64,000 nt of DNA, taken from NCBI GenBank assembly GCA_040222185.1, contig JAVKDP010000107.1, positions 1 through 64,000 on the forward strand, read 5' to 3'. This stretch comes from JAVKDP01 sp040222185 (GTDB lineage: Bacteria > Bacteroidota > Rhodothermia > Balneolales > Balneolaceae). The notes below the pieces were generated by a model that ran no database searches, was not told the origin of the DNA, and worked only from the letters and a program-made list of their open reading frames with translations. The translations under genes were made by a program, and so were the position numbers. Below are positions 25,639 to 34,824 of the stretch, piece by piece (positions within the stretch are counted from its first letter, which is position 1; each line of letters begins with the position of its first letter).

Positions 25639-26265
25639 ATGAGTAACGTTTCAGTTATTGATCACCCAATCATTCATAGGTATCTAACTTTCTTAAGAGA
25701 TAAAAATACTGATACAGCCGTTTTCAGAAGAGCAATGTCTAACATAGGCATTGTTCTGGCTTATCATGCACTTAAAGATCTGCCTCTTAAAGAGATTACA
25801 ATTGAAACCCCTATTCAAACTACTAAAGGCTTTGTACCCTCTTCGGATGTTGTGGTTATCCCAATTCTAAGAGCTGGATTAAGTCTTGTTGATGGAATCA
25901 TTGATTTCATGCCAGAAGCAAAAGTGGGCCACGTTGGTGTGTACAGAGATGAAGACACACACAAACCTGTAAACTACTATGATAACCTCCCCACTGGAAT
26001 TTCAGAGGCTTATAACCTGGTTGTTGACCCTATGTTAGCAACTGGAGGAAGCGGTAGTCATGCCATAACCTTTCTTAAAGAAAATGGAGCTAAAAATATC
26101 ACTTTTGTTTGCTTGATTGCAGCACCTGAAGGTATCGATAGACTTCAACAAGATCATCCGGATGTTCCCATTATTACTGCTGCAATTGATGAAAAGCTAA
26201 ATGAGAACGCCTACATCGTTCCCGGACTTGGAGACGCTGGAGACCGATATTTTGGCACGAAGTAG
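25639..26265 (+). CDS. upp: Uracil phosphoribosyltransferase
   Basis: Upp salvages uracil by joining it to PRPP to form UMP in the cytoplasm. The 208-aa length is exact for the family. Signatures are VVIPILRAGLSLVDG, the PRPP-binding loop DPMLATGGSG, and the uracil-binding C-terminus YIVPGLGDAGDRYFGT. It lies 5 bp after the alanine symporter, and the lptC start lies inside its last codons. Confidence 0.97.
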   Translation: MSNVSVIDHPIIHRYLTFLRDKNTDTAVFRRAMSNIGIVLAYHALKDLPLKEITIETPIQTTKGFVPSSDVVVIPILRAGLSLVDGIIDFMPEAKVGHVGVYRDEDTHKPVNYYDNLPTGISEAYNLVVDPMLATGGSGSHAITFLKENGAKNITFVCLIAAPEGIDRLQQDHPDVPIITAAIDEKLNENAYIVPGLGDAGDRYFGTK

Positions 26266-26803
26266 CTTATATATCCTCTCTTTACTCCTTTTTGTTATTA
26301 CTTCATGCGGAGAGTTATCTGAATATGATTCTCTACAAGTTAAAGAGGCACTTGCTGATTCTCTTTTAAATACCACGGAAAGCTGGAATATGAATATGAT
26401 TCTGGTTGATGAAGGAACTACCTTGCTAAAATTACGCGGCAGCAGGTCTGTAACAATTAAGGAGAGTACCAGGAATGAAACCCGGATATCCGGCCCTGTT
26501 TTTATAGAGATATTTAAAGATACCGGAGAACTTAAAAGTACTGTTGTATGTGACAGTGCGTTCTACTTGCCTGATGACGCCACTTTTGAGATGTTTGGTA
26601 ATGTACTTGTGACTACAGAAGACGGGAAAAAATTAAGTTCATCATATCTCAAGTGGGAGCGTAAAAAAGACATGGTTAGTACTCCTGAATTTGTAACTTT
26701 TGTTTCTCCGCCTGATAGCATTGCAGCTAACGGCTTTATCGGAAATACTGAATTAACAAGTTATATACTTAATGAAGGTGGTGGAACAACAGTAATAGAT
26801 TGA
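26252..26803 (+). CDS. lptC: LPS export periplasmic protein LptC (lipoprotein form)
   Basis: LptC receives LPS from LptB2FG and hands it to LptA in the periplasm. The best start is TTG at 26252 (MARSSLYILSLLLFVITSC), overlapping the end of upp; an upstream ATG at 26201 would add 17 residues in front of the signal sequence. The lipobox ITSC predicts a lipid anchor rather than the transmembrane helix of enterobacterial LptC. The body has the beta-jellyroll pattern (SGPVFIEIFKDTGELKSTVV, DATFEMFGNVLVTTEDGKKL, SSYLKWERKKDMVSTPEFV). It overlaps the next gene by 4 bp, an LptA/OstA-like protein, which supports the role. Confidence 0.85.
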   Translation: MARSSLYILSLLLFVITSCGELSEYDSLQVKEALADSLLNTTESWNMNMILVDEGTTLLKLRGSRSVTIKESTRNETRISGPVFIEIFKDTGELKSTVVCDSAFYLPDDATFEMFGNVLVTTEDGKKLSSSYLKWERKKDMVSTPEFVTFVSPPDSIAANGFIGNTELTSYILNEGGGTTVID

Positions 26804-28212
26804 TAAAGCCCGGCTGTCATAGAATCAGTTTTATTCTCCTGGTATTAATAGTAATTAGTACTGCCACCACCTATGCCCAAAATGTGGTGACTATAGAACG
26901 ATTTAGTTCGGCTAAAGGAGTAACCATTGATGGTGAATCAGTCAGGAAAATCTATAATGCACGGCTTTCTATTGGAGATGTTAGTTTAGTTTGCGACAGC
27001 GCCTGGCAATTCATCGATAAGAACGAGATGAGGGCATTTGGAAATATTCAAATAGATACCCCTACTGAAAACATCTGGACTGACACTCTTTATTACTACA
27101 CAAACCAGGATTTAAGTCTACTTCGGGGCAGAGTGATTATTTTACAAGACAGCACCACGCTCTATGGCAAAAAAGTAGATTATAACTTCTTTACGAAAGT
27201 TGCCTATTTCAGAGATGGTATTAGGCTGGAAGACTCCGAGGGAACACTGAAAGCACTTAAAGGAACCTATTTCCAAAACCAGGACAGCGCTATTTTCAGA
27301 ATGCAGGTCCAAATAGAAGACTCTGCTCAATATGCTGAAGGCGACAGCTTATTTATAAATCGGAAAACCAAACACCTCGAGCTCTTCAGTAATGTTTTCG
27401 TTTCAGATAGTGTGAATAATGCTCTTCTGACCGGCGATTACCTGGAAGCTGACTCAACAGGGAGACGATATGTTTCCGGAAACGCCTATTTAAGAAAAGT
27501 TGAAAGTGACTCTGTAAAGTCGGATTCCACTCATATAAATGCTGACGAAATTCTCTTATTGGAGCAGGACTCTACTTCTCTCATAAAGGCATATGGCGAT
27601 GTCTCTGTTTGGGCCCCAAAGTTTTCCTCTCTTTCGGATACTCTATTCTTCGATTCTCAAAAAGAGCTTTTTGAACTCATTGATTCTCCAAAAGCATGGC
27701 ATACTAATATTCAGCTCACAGGGCCTTTTATTTCTGTGCAACTAGATAGTAGTGAAGTAAAAGAGTTAAAGTCTTTCTCAGGAACCATTGCTGTTCAAGA
27801 AGATTCTGTAACCGGGCGCCTGAACCAGCTAAAAGGTGATACTTTGATCGCATCATTCCAAAATGGAGACATTTCTAAAATAGAACTCTACCCGAATAGT
27901 GAAATCCTGTTTCATACCAAAAATGATGCGGGTGAAGCTGATGGAGCTATGGAAAGCTCATCTCCGGAAACCATCCTGTACTTTGATAAGGGTGAGCTAA
28001 TCAGAGCTAAAATGGGGCAGAACCAGGGATTATTTTTACCAGAATACACTGATTTGGTCAACAGAAGGTTGGATGGTTTTATATGGAATCCTGAACTCAG
28101 GCCTGAGAAACCTGACTACATTCCTAAGCCCAGATTTCAGCCTATACCTATAGAGTTGCCTTTTACTTTACCCCGTAGATATCTTGAGTTTATTGAAGAT
28201 TTAGAAGAATGA
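26800..28212 (+). CDS. lptA: OstA-like LPS transport protein (LptA family, Bacteroidota type)
   Basis: A 470-aa periplasmic protein with signal peptide (ISFILLVLIVISTATTYA) and an extended OstA/LptA fold. Repeating strands carry the pattern of LPS-bridge proteins (MRAFGNIQIDTPTENIWTD, GRVIILQDSTTLYGKKVDY, LELFSNVFVSDSVNNALLTG, AYGDVSVWAPKFSSLSDTL). It is about twice the length of E. coli LptA, as is usual in this phylum, where one protein has several jellyroll units. The start is TTG at 26800 within TTGA, overlapping the lptC stop. It is the end of the symporter-upp-lptC-lptA run. Confidence 0.87.
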   Translation: MIKPGCHRISFILLVLIVISTATTYAQNVVTIERFSSAKGVTIDGESVRKIYNARLSIGDVSLVCDSAWQFIDKNEMRAFGNIQIDTPTENIWTDTLYYYTNQDLSLLRGRVIILQDSTTLYGKKVDYNFFTKVAYFRDGIRLEDSEGTLKALKGTYFQNQDSAIFRMQVQIEDSAQYAEGDSLFINRKTKHLELFSNVFVSDSVNNALLTGDYLEADSTGRRYVSGNAYLRKVESDSVKSDSTHINADEILLLEQDSTSLIKAYGDVSVWAPKFSSLSDTLFFDSQKELFELIDSPKAWHTNIQLTGPFISVQLDSSEVKELKSFSGTIAVQEDSVTGRLNQLKGDTLIASFQNGDISKIELYPNSEILFHTKNDAGEADGAMESSSPETILYFDKGELIRAKMGQNQGLFLPEYTDLVNRRLDGFIWNPELRPEKPDYIPKPRFQPIPIELPFTLPRRYLEFIEDLEE

Positions 28213-28298
28213 TTCTGAGTTTATATGATATCAGTTTATAAAACTGAGACTTCGACTAAGTAGGAACTATTTTTCCAGAATTGCGTGATTTCAGGTCT

Positions 28299-29726
28299 TT
28301 AAAAAAAGTAACCCTGAACAAAATAGCAGTATACCGAGATCACTATTATACACAGGATATTAAGTAGGACTCCGCTTTTCGCCATCTCTCCCATTTTAAT
28401 ATGTCCACTGGAGTATACAATTGCATTAGGTGGAGTAGATATGGGAATCATGAATGCACAACTTGCACCGATAGTTAAAGGGATTGCCAGTTGAAGTTCG
28501 TTTAGACCAAAGAATTGTGCTATTACAAAAGAGACAGGAATAAAAACAGCTACCAGGGCCACATTGCTCATAATCTCAGTTAAGAAGACAGCAAAAGTAC
28601 ATACAACAAGAATAATAATTAAAGGGGCTGCAATAGTATTCTGGCTAATCCATTCTCCAAGTAGTCCAACTACATTTGTCACCTCCAAACCTTTAGCCAC
28701 ACATATTCCTCCTCCAAAAAGAAGAAGAATGTCCCATGGAAGCCGTTGAGTATCTTTCCAGACTAATAGCGGTTTCTTCCCTTTTCCAGAAGGCCAAAGA
28801 AATAGTGCAATACAAGCTGTAATTGCAATCCCTGTATCTGATACAGCTTCAAGGTTTGGGATTTTCGTTATCTGGGTTCTGAATATCCATAATAAAGCAG
28901 TGCTAACCATTACGATCAAAACACGCTTTTCTCCTACCTTAAATTTGCCAAGCTCTGAGAGTTCTCCTTTTATCAGACCCCCAATTCCCTCCAATCGTTT
29001 TATGTTAACCGGGAATGCAATCCGTGTGTTCACAAAATATACCAGGCAAAAAAGAATTACTACCAACGGAAATGCAAAAAGCAGCCAATTTGTAAATGTA
29101 ATAGGTTCCAGGCCGCTTTCCGAGACAATACCTACTAATACCCCATTTGGAGGTGTCCCAATAATCGTAGTAATACCTCCGATATTAGCTGCATAGGCTA
29201 TACCAAGCATTAGAGTAAGTGCAAAGTTCTTTGCCGATTTCTTGTCTTCGAACTTATCGTTTATAAGTGCTATAACAGACATACCAATTGGTAACATCAT
29301 CACTGTAGTAGCGGTATTGCTTATCCACATTGAGAGTAATGATGTAGTTAACATCCCTCCTAGTATAATCCTGGATGGTTTGTCACCAGATATATTCATG
29401 ATGTTAAGAGCAATCCTGCGATGAAGCTCCCATTTTTCGATGGCCAGGCCTAACACAAAACCTCCGAAAAAGAGGTATATAACGTAATTGGAATAATTTA
29501 CTGTTGTTTCACGAAGTGAAAGGATTCCCATTATCGGAAATAGTACAATGGGCAAAAGAGCAGTAACTCCAATTGGAATAACAGAGGTAATCCACCATGA
29601 AAGCATCCAGGCGGTTATTGCTATCATACGTACCTGCTCACTTTCGTACCCCCCTACCAAAAGGCAAAGTGCAAACACAAGAGGACCCAGAGCAATTTGA
29701 AGAGCCCGGTTTTTAAGTAAACCCAT
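28299..29726 (-). CDS. SLC13/DASS-family sodium:dicarboxylate-type permease
   Basis: An inner-membrane transporter of the divalent anion:Na+ symporter family with about 11-12 hydrophobic segments. The twin substrate and sodium motifs are present: SNTATTVMMLPIG in the first half and SNVALVAVFIPVS in the second, together with TPPNAIVYSSGHIKMG. The length of 475 aa is typical. Substrates in this family include succinate, malate, citrate and sulfate; the sequence alone does not choose among them. It is convergent with lptA and stands alone, 157 bp from the start of the divergent gntK-gnd fusion. Confidence 0.9.
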   Translation of the reverse strand: MGLLKNRALQIALGPLVFALCLLVGGYESEQVRMIAITAWMLSWWITSVIPIGVTALLPIVLFPIMGILSLRETTVNYSNYVIYLFFGGFVLGLAIEKWELHRRIALNIMNISGDKPSRIILGGMLTTSLLSMWISNTATTVMMLPIGMSVIALINDKFEDKKSAKNFALTLMLGIAYAANIGGITTIIGTPPNGVLVGIVSESGLEPITFTNWLLFAFPLVVILFCLVYFVNTRIAFPVNIKRLEGIGGLIKGELSELGKFKVGEKRVLIVMVSTALLWIFRTQITKIPNLEAVSDTGIAITACIALFLWPSGKGKKPLLVWKDTQRLPWDILLLFGGGICVAKGLEVTNVVGLLGEWISQNTIAAPLIIILVVCTFAVFLTEIMSNVALVAVFIPVSFVIAQFFGLNELQLAIPLTIGASCAFMIPISTPPNAIVYSSGHIKMGEMAKSGVLLNILCIIVISVYCYFVQGYFF

Positions 29727-29883
29727 ACATAAGTTTTAGCAACATCAATTATTACGAAGATCGAAATTCGTGATTTATGCTTTCATTACCAAAGTGAGTT
29801 TCGGCTTTAGAGGTGATTTTCTATTCGTTTCTATATTGTTTGTTAAAGATTTTCACTCATTTTTCCTCTATTATCTGGGCGCT

Positions 29884-31776
29884 ATGAATCAACCTGTAAT
29901 TTATATCATGGGAGTCTCGGGATCAGGTAAAAGTACTATTGCTTCCCTGCTTTCTAAAGAAACCGGCATTCCCTTTTTCGATGGCGATGACTACCATCCC
30001 GAGGAAAATGTTAAGAAGATGAGTAGAGAAATTCCGTTGGATGATGATGACCGAAAAGGATGGCTGGAAACATTAAATTCACTGGCACAAAAAGAAGTAT
30101 CGGACAAAGGGGCTATCATAGTTTCTTCTGCCCTAAAAGAATCCTACAGGAAAATACTTTCGCATAATTTACCTGTTGTTCATTGGGTTTTCCTAAAAGG
30201 AGATTTCGATACGATTTCAGGGAGACTTGAGAATAGAACACATAAGTATATGCCTTCAACCCTTCTAGAGTCTCAATTCGATACGCTTGAAATTCCTGAA
30301 TATGGACTCCATATTGATATTGAACTGGAGCCATCAACAATTGTACAAAAAATTAAACACACACTGATGAGTACTTCCGAATTCGGCCTGTATGGCCTTG
30401 GGGTAATGGGGAAAAGTTTAAGTCGGAATTTAGCTGGAAAAGGTTTCTCCCTTTCGCTCTACAACCGTCACGTAGATGGATTAGAGGAAAAAGTAGCAGA
30501 AAACTTTGTTTCGGAGTTTCCCGAACTTTCCAGTTCAAAAGGTTTTGATCAGGTTTCAGCTTTCGTAAGCTCATTACAGCTTCCTCGTAAAATCTTTTTG
30601 ATGGTACAAGCAGGAAAAGTTACCGACCTGGTGATTGATGAGCTTCTTCCGCATTTGGATAAAGGTGACATCATTATTGATGGTGGAAATTCTCACTACA
30701 AGGAAACCGAGAAAAGAATTACCAGACTAAGCGAATCCGGAATACATTTTATTGGAAGTGGCGTATCAGGTGGTGAAGAAGGCGCTTTAAATGGACCGTC
30801 TATTATGCCTGGAGGAGATTCCGAAGCTTACACACAGATAAGCCCGTTCCTGGAGGCTATTGCTGCTAGAGATTCAGATGGAGATTCCTGTTGTGCTTAC
30901 GTTGGAAAAGGAGGATCAGGCCATTTTGTAAAGATGATCCATAATGGAATTGAATATGCTGAGATGCAGCTGTTAGCTGAATTATACCAGTTTATGCGGT
31001 TTGCTCAGGGCTATAATCCTGATGAAATCGCGGATATTCTTGAATCCTGGATTGATGGAGATTTAAGCAGTTATCTACTTGAAATAACCGTTGAAATTCT
31101 ACGAACCAAAAGTCCGGAAGGCTGGCTGATTGATGAAATCCTGGACAAAGCAGGAAATAAAGGTACGGGGAGCTGGTCAACAACAGCTGCTGCAGAACTT
31201 GGTGTTCCTTCAACCATGATATCTGCAGCCCTATTTGCAAGATACCTTTCATCTTTTAAGGAAGAGCGTAGAATTGCCAGCTATATCTACGAACCGAGAG
31301 TTCCTGTACCAAACCAGCTCTCTGAGATTGACCTTGCAAACGCTTATCAAACAGCACGTGTTATTAATCATCACCAGGGAATTCATTTGATAAGTGCAGC
31401 TTCCAAAGCATATGGATGGAGACTAAACCTACCTGAATTAGCCCGAATCTGGACGAACGGATGTATTATCAGATCAGACCTTATGCAGAGATTAATACCG
31501 ATACTCCAGGTGACGGATCGGATACTATTTGACGAGAGAGTTCATCCGGCGGTAATTCGATCTAAACCAAGCCTGGAAAATTTTGCTATAGAATCAATAA
31601 AAGCGGGTTTAAACTCACCGTGTTTTACAGCAGCTTTAAACTTCCTGAATGGCTTTACCAACAGCCAAAGTAGTGCTAATATAATTCAGGCTCAGCGTGA
31701 TTATTTCGGAGCTCATACCTATAAAAGAGTAGATGATCCTGATGGAGAATCTCATCATACCGTTTGGAAAAAGTAG
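29884..31776 (+). CDS. Fused gluconokinase / 6-phosphogluconate dehydrogenase (decarboxylating)
   Basis: One 630-aa frame carries two enzymes. Residues 1-160 are a GntK-type gluconokinase: Walker A GVSGSGKST (10-18), GDDYHP and the shortened lid ENRTHKYMPSTLLESQF. From about 165 on is 6PGDH with NADP-binding GLGVMG, IIDGGNSHYKET, the substrate motif GSGVSGGEEGAL, catalytic KMIHNGIEY and the C-terminal RDYFGAHTYKR. Together they take gluconate to 6-phosphogluconate and then to ribulose-5-phosphate with NADPH and CO2. The frame is open back to 29770, but ATG 29884 (MNQPVIYIMG) is the natural GntK start. An internal ATG at 30367 lies exactly at the domain junction. Confidence 0.92.
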   Translation: MNQPVIYIMGVSGSGKSTIASLLSKETGIPFFDGDDYHPEENVKKMSREIPLDDDDRKGWLETLNSLAQKEVSDKGAIIVSSALKESYRKILSHNLPVVHWVFLKGDFDTISGRLENRTHKYMPSTLLESQFDTLEIPEYGLHIDIELEPSTIVQKIKHTLMSTSEFGLYGLGVMGKSLSRNLAGKGFSLSLYNRHVDGLEEKVAENFVSEFPELSSSKGFDQVSAFVSSLQLPRKIFLMVQAGKVTDLVIDELLPHLDKGDIIIDGGNSHYKETEKRITRLSESGIHFIGSGVSGGEEGALNGPSIMPGGDSEAYTQISPFLEAIAARDSDGDSCCAYVGKGGSGHFVKMIHNGIEYAEMQLLAELYQFMRFAQGYNPDEIADILESWIDGDLSSYLLEITVEILRTKSPEGWLIDEILDKAGNKGTGSWSTTAAAELGVPSTMISAALFARYLSSFKEERRIASYIYEPRVPVPNQLSEIDLANAYQTARVINHHQGIHLISAASKAYGWRLNLPELARIWTNGCIIRSDLMQRLIPILQVTDRILFDERVHPAVIRSKPSLENFAIESIKAGLNSPCFTAALNFLNGFTNSQSSANIIQAQRDYFGAHTYKRVDDPDGESHHTVWKK

Positions 31777-31777
31777 A

Positions 31778-32407
31778 TCATTCTTTTAATTCAATATCAG
31801 CATTGGGGAAAAGTTCTTTTATTTTTGACCAGGGCAACTGGAAGTGATGATAGTCTAACGGGTTCGCCCAATTCCCTCCCCAATTAGTGAATCCATGCTT
31901 TGCAAAAATCGGGACTATATCTTCAACCATACCTTTTTCATGCAAGTTTCTATTTAGGTACTTAATTCCTGAACTCGGGTAAATTTTTGCAGTAGCATCT
32001 TCTTCCTGAATTCTTACATATGGATTTTGAATAGTATTTACATCGATAGCAGTACCAAATGCATGACTTGACCAACGATTCGTTCCCATCACCTTCCTCC
32101 CATTAAAGGCAGATGTATTATTAGCCTCCATAGAACGAACATCATCTCCTTCGAACTCATCAACCAAAACCATCATGGCTATTGGGAATTGTAACTTGTA
32201 GAGTTCTTTAAAAATTGAAATAACCTGGCTTGAGACCTCTTCAAGTACCATCATTTGACCAGAATGTATCTCATTATCAAAATTGAAATAATTTAACTCC
32301 AGTACTTTGAGCCGAGAATGGTGAACAGGACAGTCTTCATTCCAAATACCATTTTCTATCATTCTGGAAACCTGGTGACTACTTAAATCCCGAATATTAA
32401 AACCCAT
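31778..32407 (-). CDS. M15-family metallopeptidase (D-Ala-D-Ala carboxypeptidase-like)
   Basis: A 209-aa zinc peptidase of the M15 (VanY/L-alanyl-D-glutamate endopeptidase-like) fold, which cut peptidoglycan stem peptides. The zinc motif SSHAFGTAIDVN and the second motif WGGNWANPLDYHHFQL are both clear. No signal peptide is seen, which is odd for a wall hydrolase, so export would need another route or the target is recycled muropeptide. Its stop is 1 bp from the stop of the convergent gntK-gnd gene, and it is divergent from the methyltransferase. Confidence 0.85.
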   Translation of the reverse strand: MGFNIRDLSSHQVSRMIENGIWNEDCPVHHSRLKVLELNYFNFDNEIHSGQMMVLEEVSSQVISIFKELYKLQFPIAMMVLVDEFEGDDVRSMEANNTSAFNGRKVMGTNRWSSHAFGTAIDVNTIQNPYVRIQEEDATAKIYPSSGIKYLNRNLHEKGMVEDIVPIFAKHGFTNWGGNWANPLDYHHFQLPWSKIKELFPNADIELKE

Positions 32408-32495
32408 TTCAGTAATTGTGTTAAAAGTTTTTTGGAAGATAAAAAAGCTATGAACTTTTCATAGATTACTTTCCATAAACCCAAAATCGATATCG

Positions 32496-33158
32496 ATGCC
32501 AGACGAACAAATGCTTAAAGAAATTGCTGCTCAACTGAGAAAACCTTCTGGCGATTTCGGACGGGAAGTAGGTGCCAAAATGAATGAAAGTAATCTGGCA
32601 ATGAATCTTAAAGCAATCAAGAAGCTTGAGATTTTAGAGGATGACCGAGTGCTCGAAATTGGAATGGGAAACGGTTTTTTTGTAAAAGAAATTCTCTCTA
32701 AGCATACATCTGTAAACTACATTGGGTGCGATTATTCTTCAGATATGGTGAATGAATCCAGGACGAACAATGCCAGATTCGTAAATGAGAACAGAGCTTC
32801 TTTCTATCGGGCAACGGCTGAAAACCTGCCCGTAGATGATCACACTATTGATAAATTATTTACAGTAAATACTTTGTATTTCTGGGAGGATAAAACATTA
32901 ATACTTTCAGAGTTAAAACGGGTTCTTACGAAAGGTGGATTGTTAATTATTGCCATTCGCCCGGATACATGTATGCATCAATATCCATCTACTCAATATA
33001 ATTTTGAATATTTTTCAAGTATCCAGGTAGAACATTTACTTATTGAACATGGCTTTGAAATCTTACTCAATGAAACCTTCGAAGAACCTGAAGTCGAAAT
33101 TATGGAGAAGAAAATAATCCCGGAATACTGCATCATAAAAGCAACGATTGGAGCCTAA
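32496..33158 (+). CDS. Class I SAM-dependent methyltransferase
   Basis: A 220-aa Rossmann-type methyltransferase of the Methyltransf_11/UbiE-like group. The SAM motif I is VLEIGMGNGFFV, followed by the acidic residue in YIGCDYSSDM, the ATAENLPVDDHTIDKLF motif II-III region and VLTKGGLLIIAIRP. Small molecules are the usual substrates of this group, but nothing near the gene names one. It has no operon partners: divergent from the M15 peptidase, and 70 bp before an unrelated lipoprotein. Confidence 0.9.
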   Translation: MPDEQMLKEIAAQLRKPSGDFGREVGAKMNESNLAMNLKAIKKLEILEDDRVLEIGMGNGFFVKEILSKHTSVNYIGCDYSSDMVNESRTNNARFVNENRASFYRATAENLPVDDHTIDKLFTVNTLYFWEDKTLILSELKRVLTKGGLLIIAIRPDTCMHQYPSTQYNFEYFSSIQVEHLLIEHGFEILLNETFEEPEVEIMEKKIIPEYCIIKATIGA

Positions 33159-33228
33159 TTATCCATTTTGTTTTCCTTGATCAATCTCTTAATCTTTAGC
33201 CATTAATTACAATCAAAACGTTCCATTC

Positions 33229-33975
33229 ATGAATCATCGAATTCAATTCCCTTTAGGCAACTTTTTTGTACTTCTGTTTGCTACAAGCCTGTTCATTTCA
33301 TGTGCTTCCAAACAAGAAAAGACTGAACCTGTTTCAACTGAAATTGAATGGATTTCACTATTTGATGGCCAAACTTTCAACGGATGGAAAGAATACAATT
33401 CTGATACCATAAACCCTAAATGGGAAATTGAAGACGGAATGATCATTGTTTCCAGAGAAGGTGATGATGTAGATAAAAACACTGGTTTCGGAAAATCCAT
33501 TATGACCGTTGATACCTTTGGTAATTTTGAGCTCGAGTTGGAATATAAAATGAGTAAAGGCGGCAATAGTGGAATCATGTATCACGTGGTAGAAGATCCT
33601 AAGTACAATGAGGATTATGAGACCGCCCCTGAGTACCAGGTGTTAGATGATGAGTTTTCGGCTACTGAAACAATGCCTATTCGAATGGCAGCTTCCAGCT
33701 ATGATATGTTTATACCAGGGCCAAAAAAGCTTAATCCTGCCGGGGAATGGAATAAAGTAAAGATTGTATATGATAACGGCCGGGTTGAACACTGGCTGAA
33801 CGGCGACAAAGTACTTGAGTTTGTTGAAGGAAGTGAAGAATGGCAAAAAGCTTATGAAGCGAGCAAGTTCTCCAAATATTTTCCAGATTGGGGAAAATCA
33901 ACTACCGGGCATATTAGTTTACAGGATCATGGAGATTTTGTAGCGTATCGAAATATTAGAGTAAGAAGGCTGTAG
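33229..33975 (+). CDS. DUF1080 (3-keto-disaccharide hydrolase-type) lipoprotein
   Basis: A 248-aa secreted lipoprotein with lipobox FISC (cysteine about residue 25) followed by one DUF1080 domain, a concanavalin-like jellyroll. Typical elements are WISLFDGQTFNGWKEYN, DGMIIVSREG, FELELEYKMSKGGNSGIMYH and the end FVAYRNIRVR. Members of the family have been linked to 3-keto-glucoside or 3-keto-disaccharide cleavage, while many remain untested. No sugar-utilisation genes lie nearby. It is followed by an interspersed palindromic repeat. Confidence 0.9.
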   Translation: MNHRIQFPLGNFFVLLFATSLFISCASKQEKTEPVSTEIEWISLFDGQTFNGWKEYNSDTINPKWEIEDGMIIVSREGDDVDKNTGFGKSIMTVDTFGNFELELEYKMSKGGNSGIMYHVVEDPKYNEDYETAPEYQVLDDEFSATETMPIRMAASSYDMFIPGPKKLNPAGEWNKVKIVYDNGRVEHWLNGDKVLEFVEGSEEWQKAYEASKFSKYFPDWGKSTTGHISLQDHGDFVAYRNIRVRRL

Positions 33976-34000
33976 ACATTGTTTAGAATCTAAAACTGAT

Positions 34001-34151
34001 CGTCATCGCGAGGAGCCTGGATTTGAGTTTGGGTTTATGAACCTCCTCGACGTGGCGATCTCCCCTTCAACTCCCCGAAGCCTGTTCCACGAGATTGCTT
34101 CGTCAAGCTAACAGTAGAGCATCACAAAAAACTATTCTCCTCGCAATGACG
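34001..34151. repeat. Palindromic interspersed repeat (MITE-like, nested inverted repeats)
   Basis: The gap between two unrelated genes is filled by an approximately 151-bp element with nested inverted repeats. The outer arms CGTCATCGCGAGGA (34001-34014) and TCCTCGCAATGACG (34138-34151) pair at 13 of 14 positions. The inner arms at 34049-34062 and 34091-34104 pair at 11 of 14. The arms resemble the widespread bacterial repeat with CGTCATTGCGAGGAG ends and GAAGCAATCTC/GAGATTGCTTC cores. It has no coding frame, so it is probably a non-autonomous mobile repeat. No second copy lies in this window. Confidence 0.75.
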
Positions 34152-34163
34152 GGATGAGTATTC

Positions 34164-34823
34164 TTACTCTATCAAACCAAGTATGAATGCCTTCTTGATG
34201 AGCCCAGCGGTGTTCTTCACATCCAGTTTCGCCATTAGGTTCTTGCGATGCGTCTTTACCGTATGTTCGCTTAGGAATACCTTTTCAGCAATCTCTTTCA
34301 TCGTCAACTCATCAGCAATAAGCTGTAATAGCTCAACTTCTCTTTCTGACAATGGCCCTGAATCCTTTGTCTCTTCTTCATGAGCATCAAGGTTTGTAAC
34401 CTGGTTTTTATATCCTTCCAGGATCACCTCCATAATCTCCCCACTACAACAAAACTTACCATCAGCTACTTTCTTAATAGAGCTCTTCAATTCACCAAAG
34501 CCAGTGCTTTTTAATAGATACCCTGAGATTCCGGTTTCCAGTAACTCGCTAATCAATTCATTACTGAAATATGTACTAAACATAATCACTTTTATTGAAG
34601 AATAAAGCTGGAAGACATTCTTAGCCACTTCTACCCCACTTACCTTTCCCATATCGATGTCTAAAAGTATAACATCTGGTAAATCACCTTTAGCTAGGTG
34701 TTTGAATAAGTCGATACCACTTGTAAAGGTTTCCTCAACTGAGATTTCTTCATCCCTTGAAAAAAGAGCCTTCACCCCTTGTACAAAAACAGGATGATCA
34801 TCTAGTAGTATAAGTTTTATCAT
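34164..34823 (-). CDS. NarL/FixJ-family response regulator
   Basis: A 219-aa two-component regulator. The receiver domain (1-120) has the acidic pair D8-D9, phospho-acceptor D55 (VILLDIDMG) and the conserved lysine in GYLLKSTG. The C-terminal LuxR-type helix-turn-helix (about 150-215) shows LSEREVELLQLIADELTMKE, IAEKVFLSEHTVKTHRKNLM and the usual KLDVKNTAGLIK ending. It lies 1 bp after the stop of the histidine kinase, its certain partner. Targets are unknown. Confidence 0.95.
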   Translation of the reverse strand: MIKLILLDDHPVFVQGVKALFSRDEEISVEETFTSGIDLFKHLAKGDLPDVILLDIDMGKVSGVEVAKNVFQLYSSIKVIMFSTYFSNELISELLETGISGYLLKSTGFGELKSSIKKVADGKFCCSGEIMEVILEGYKNQVTNLDAHEEETKDSGPLSEREVELLQLIADELTMKEIAEKVFLSEHTVKTHRKNLMAKLDVKNTAGLIKKAFILGLIE

Positions 34824-34824
34824 A

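Noticed and set aside
28231..28247. Small inverted repeat between lptA and the SLC13 gene as a terminator
   Set aside because: Seven AT-rich pairs around a 3-nt loop and no T tract nearby; too weak to call.
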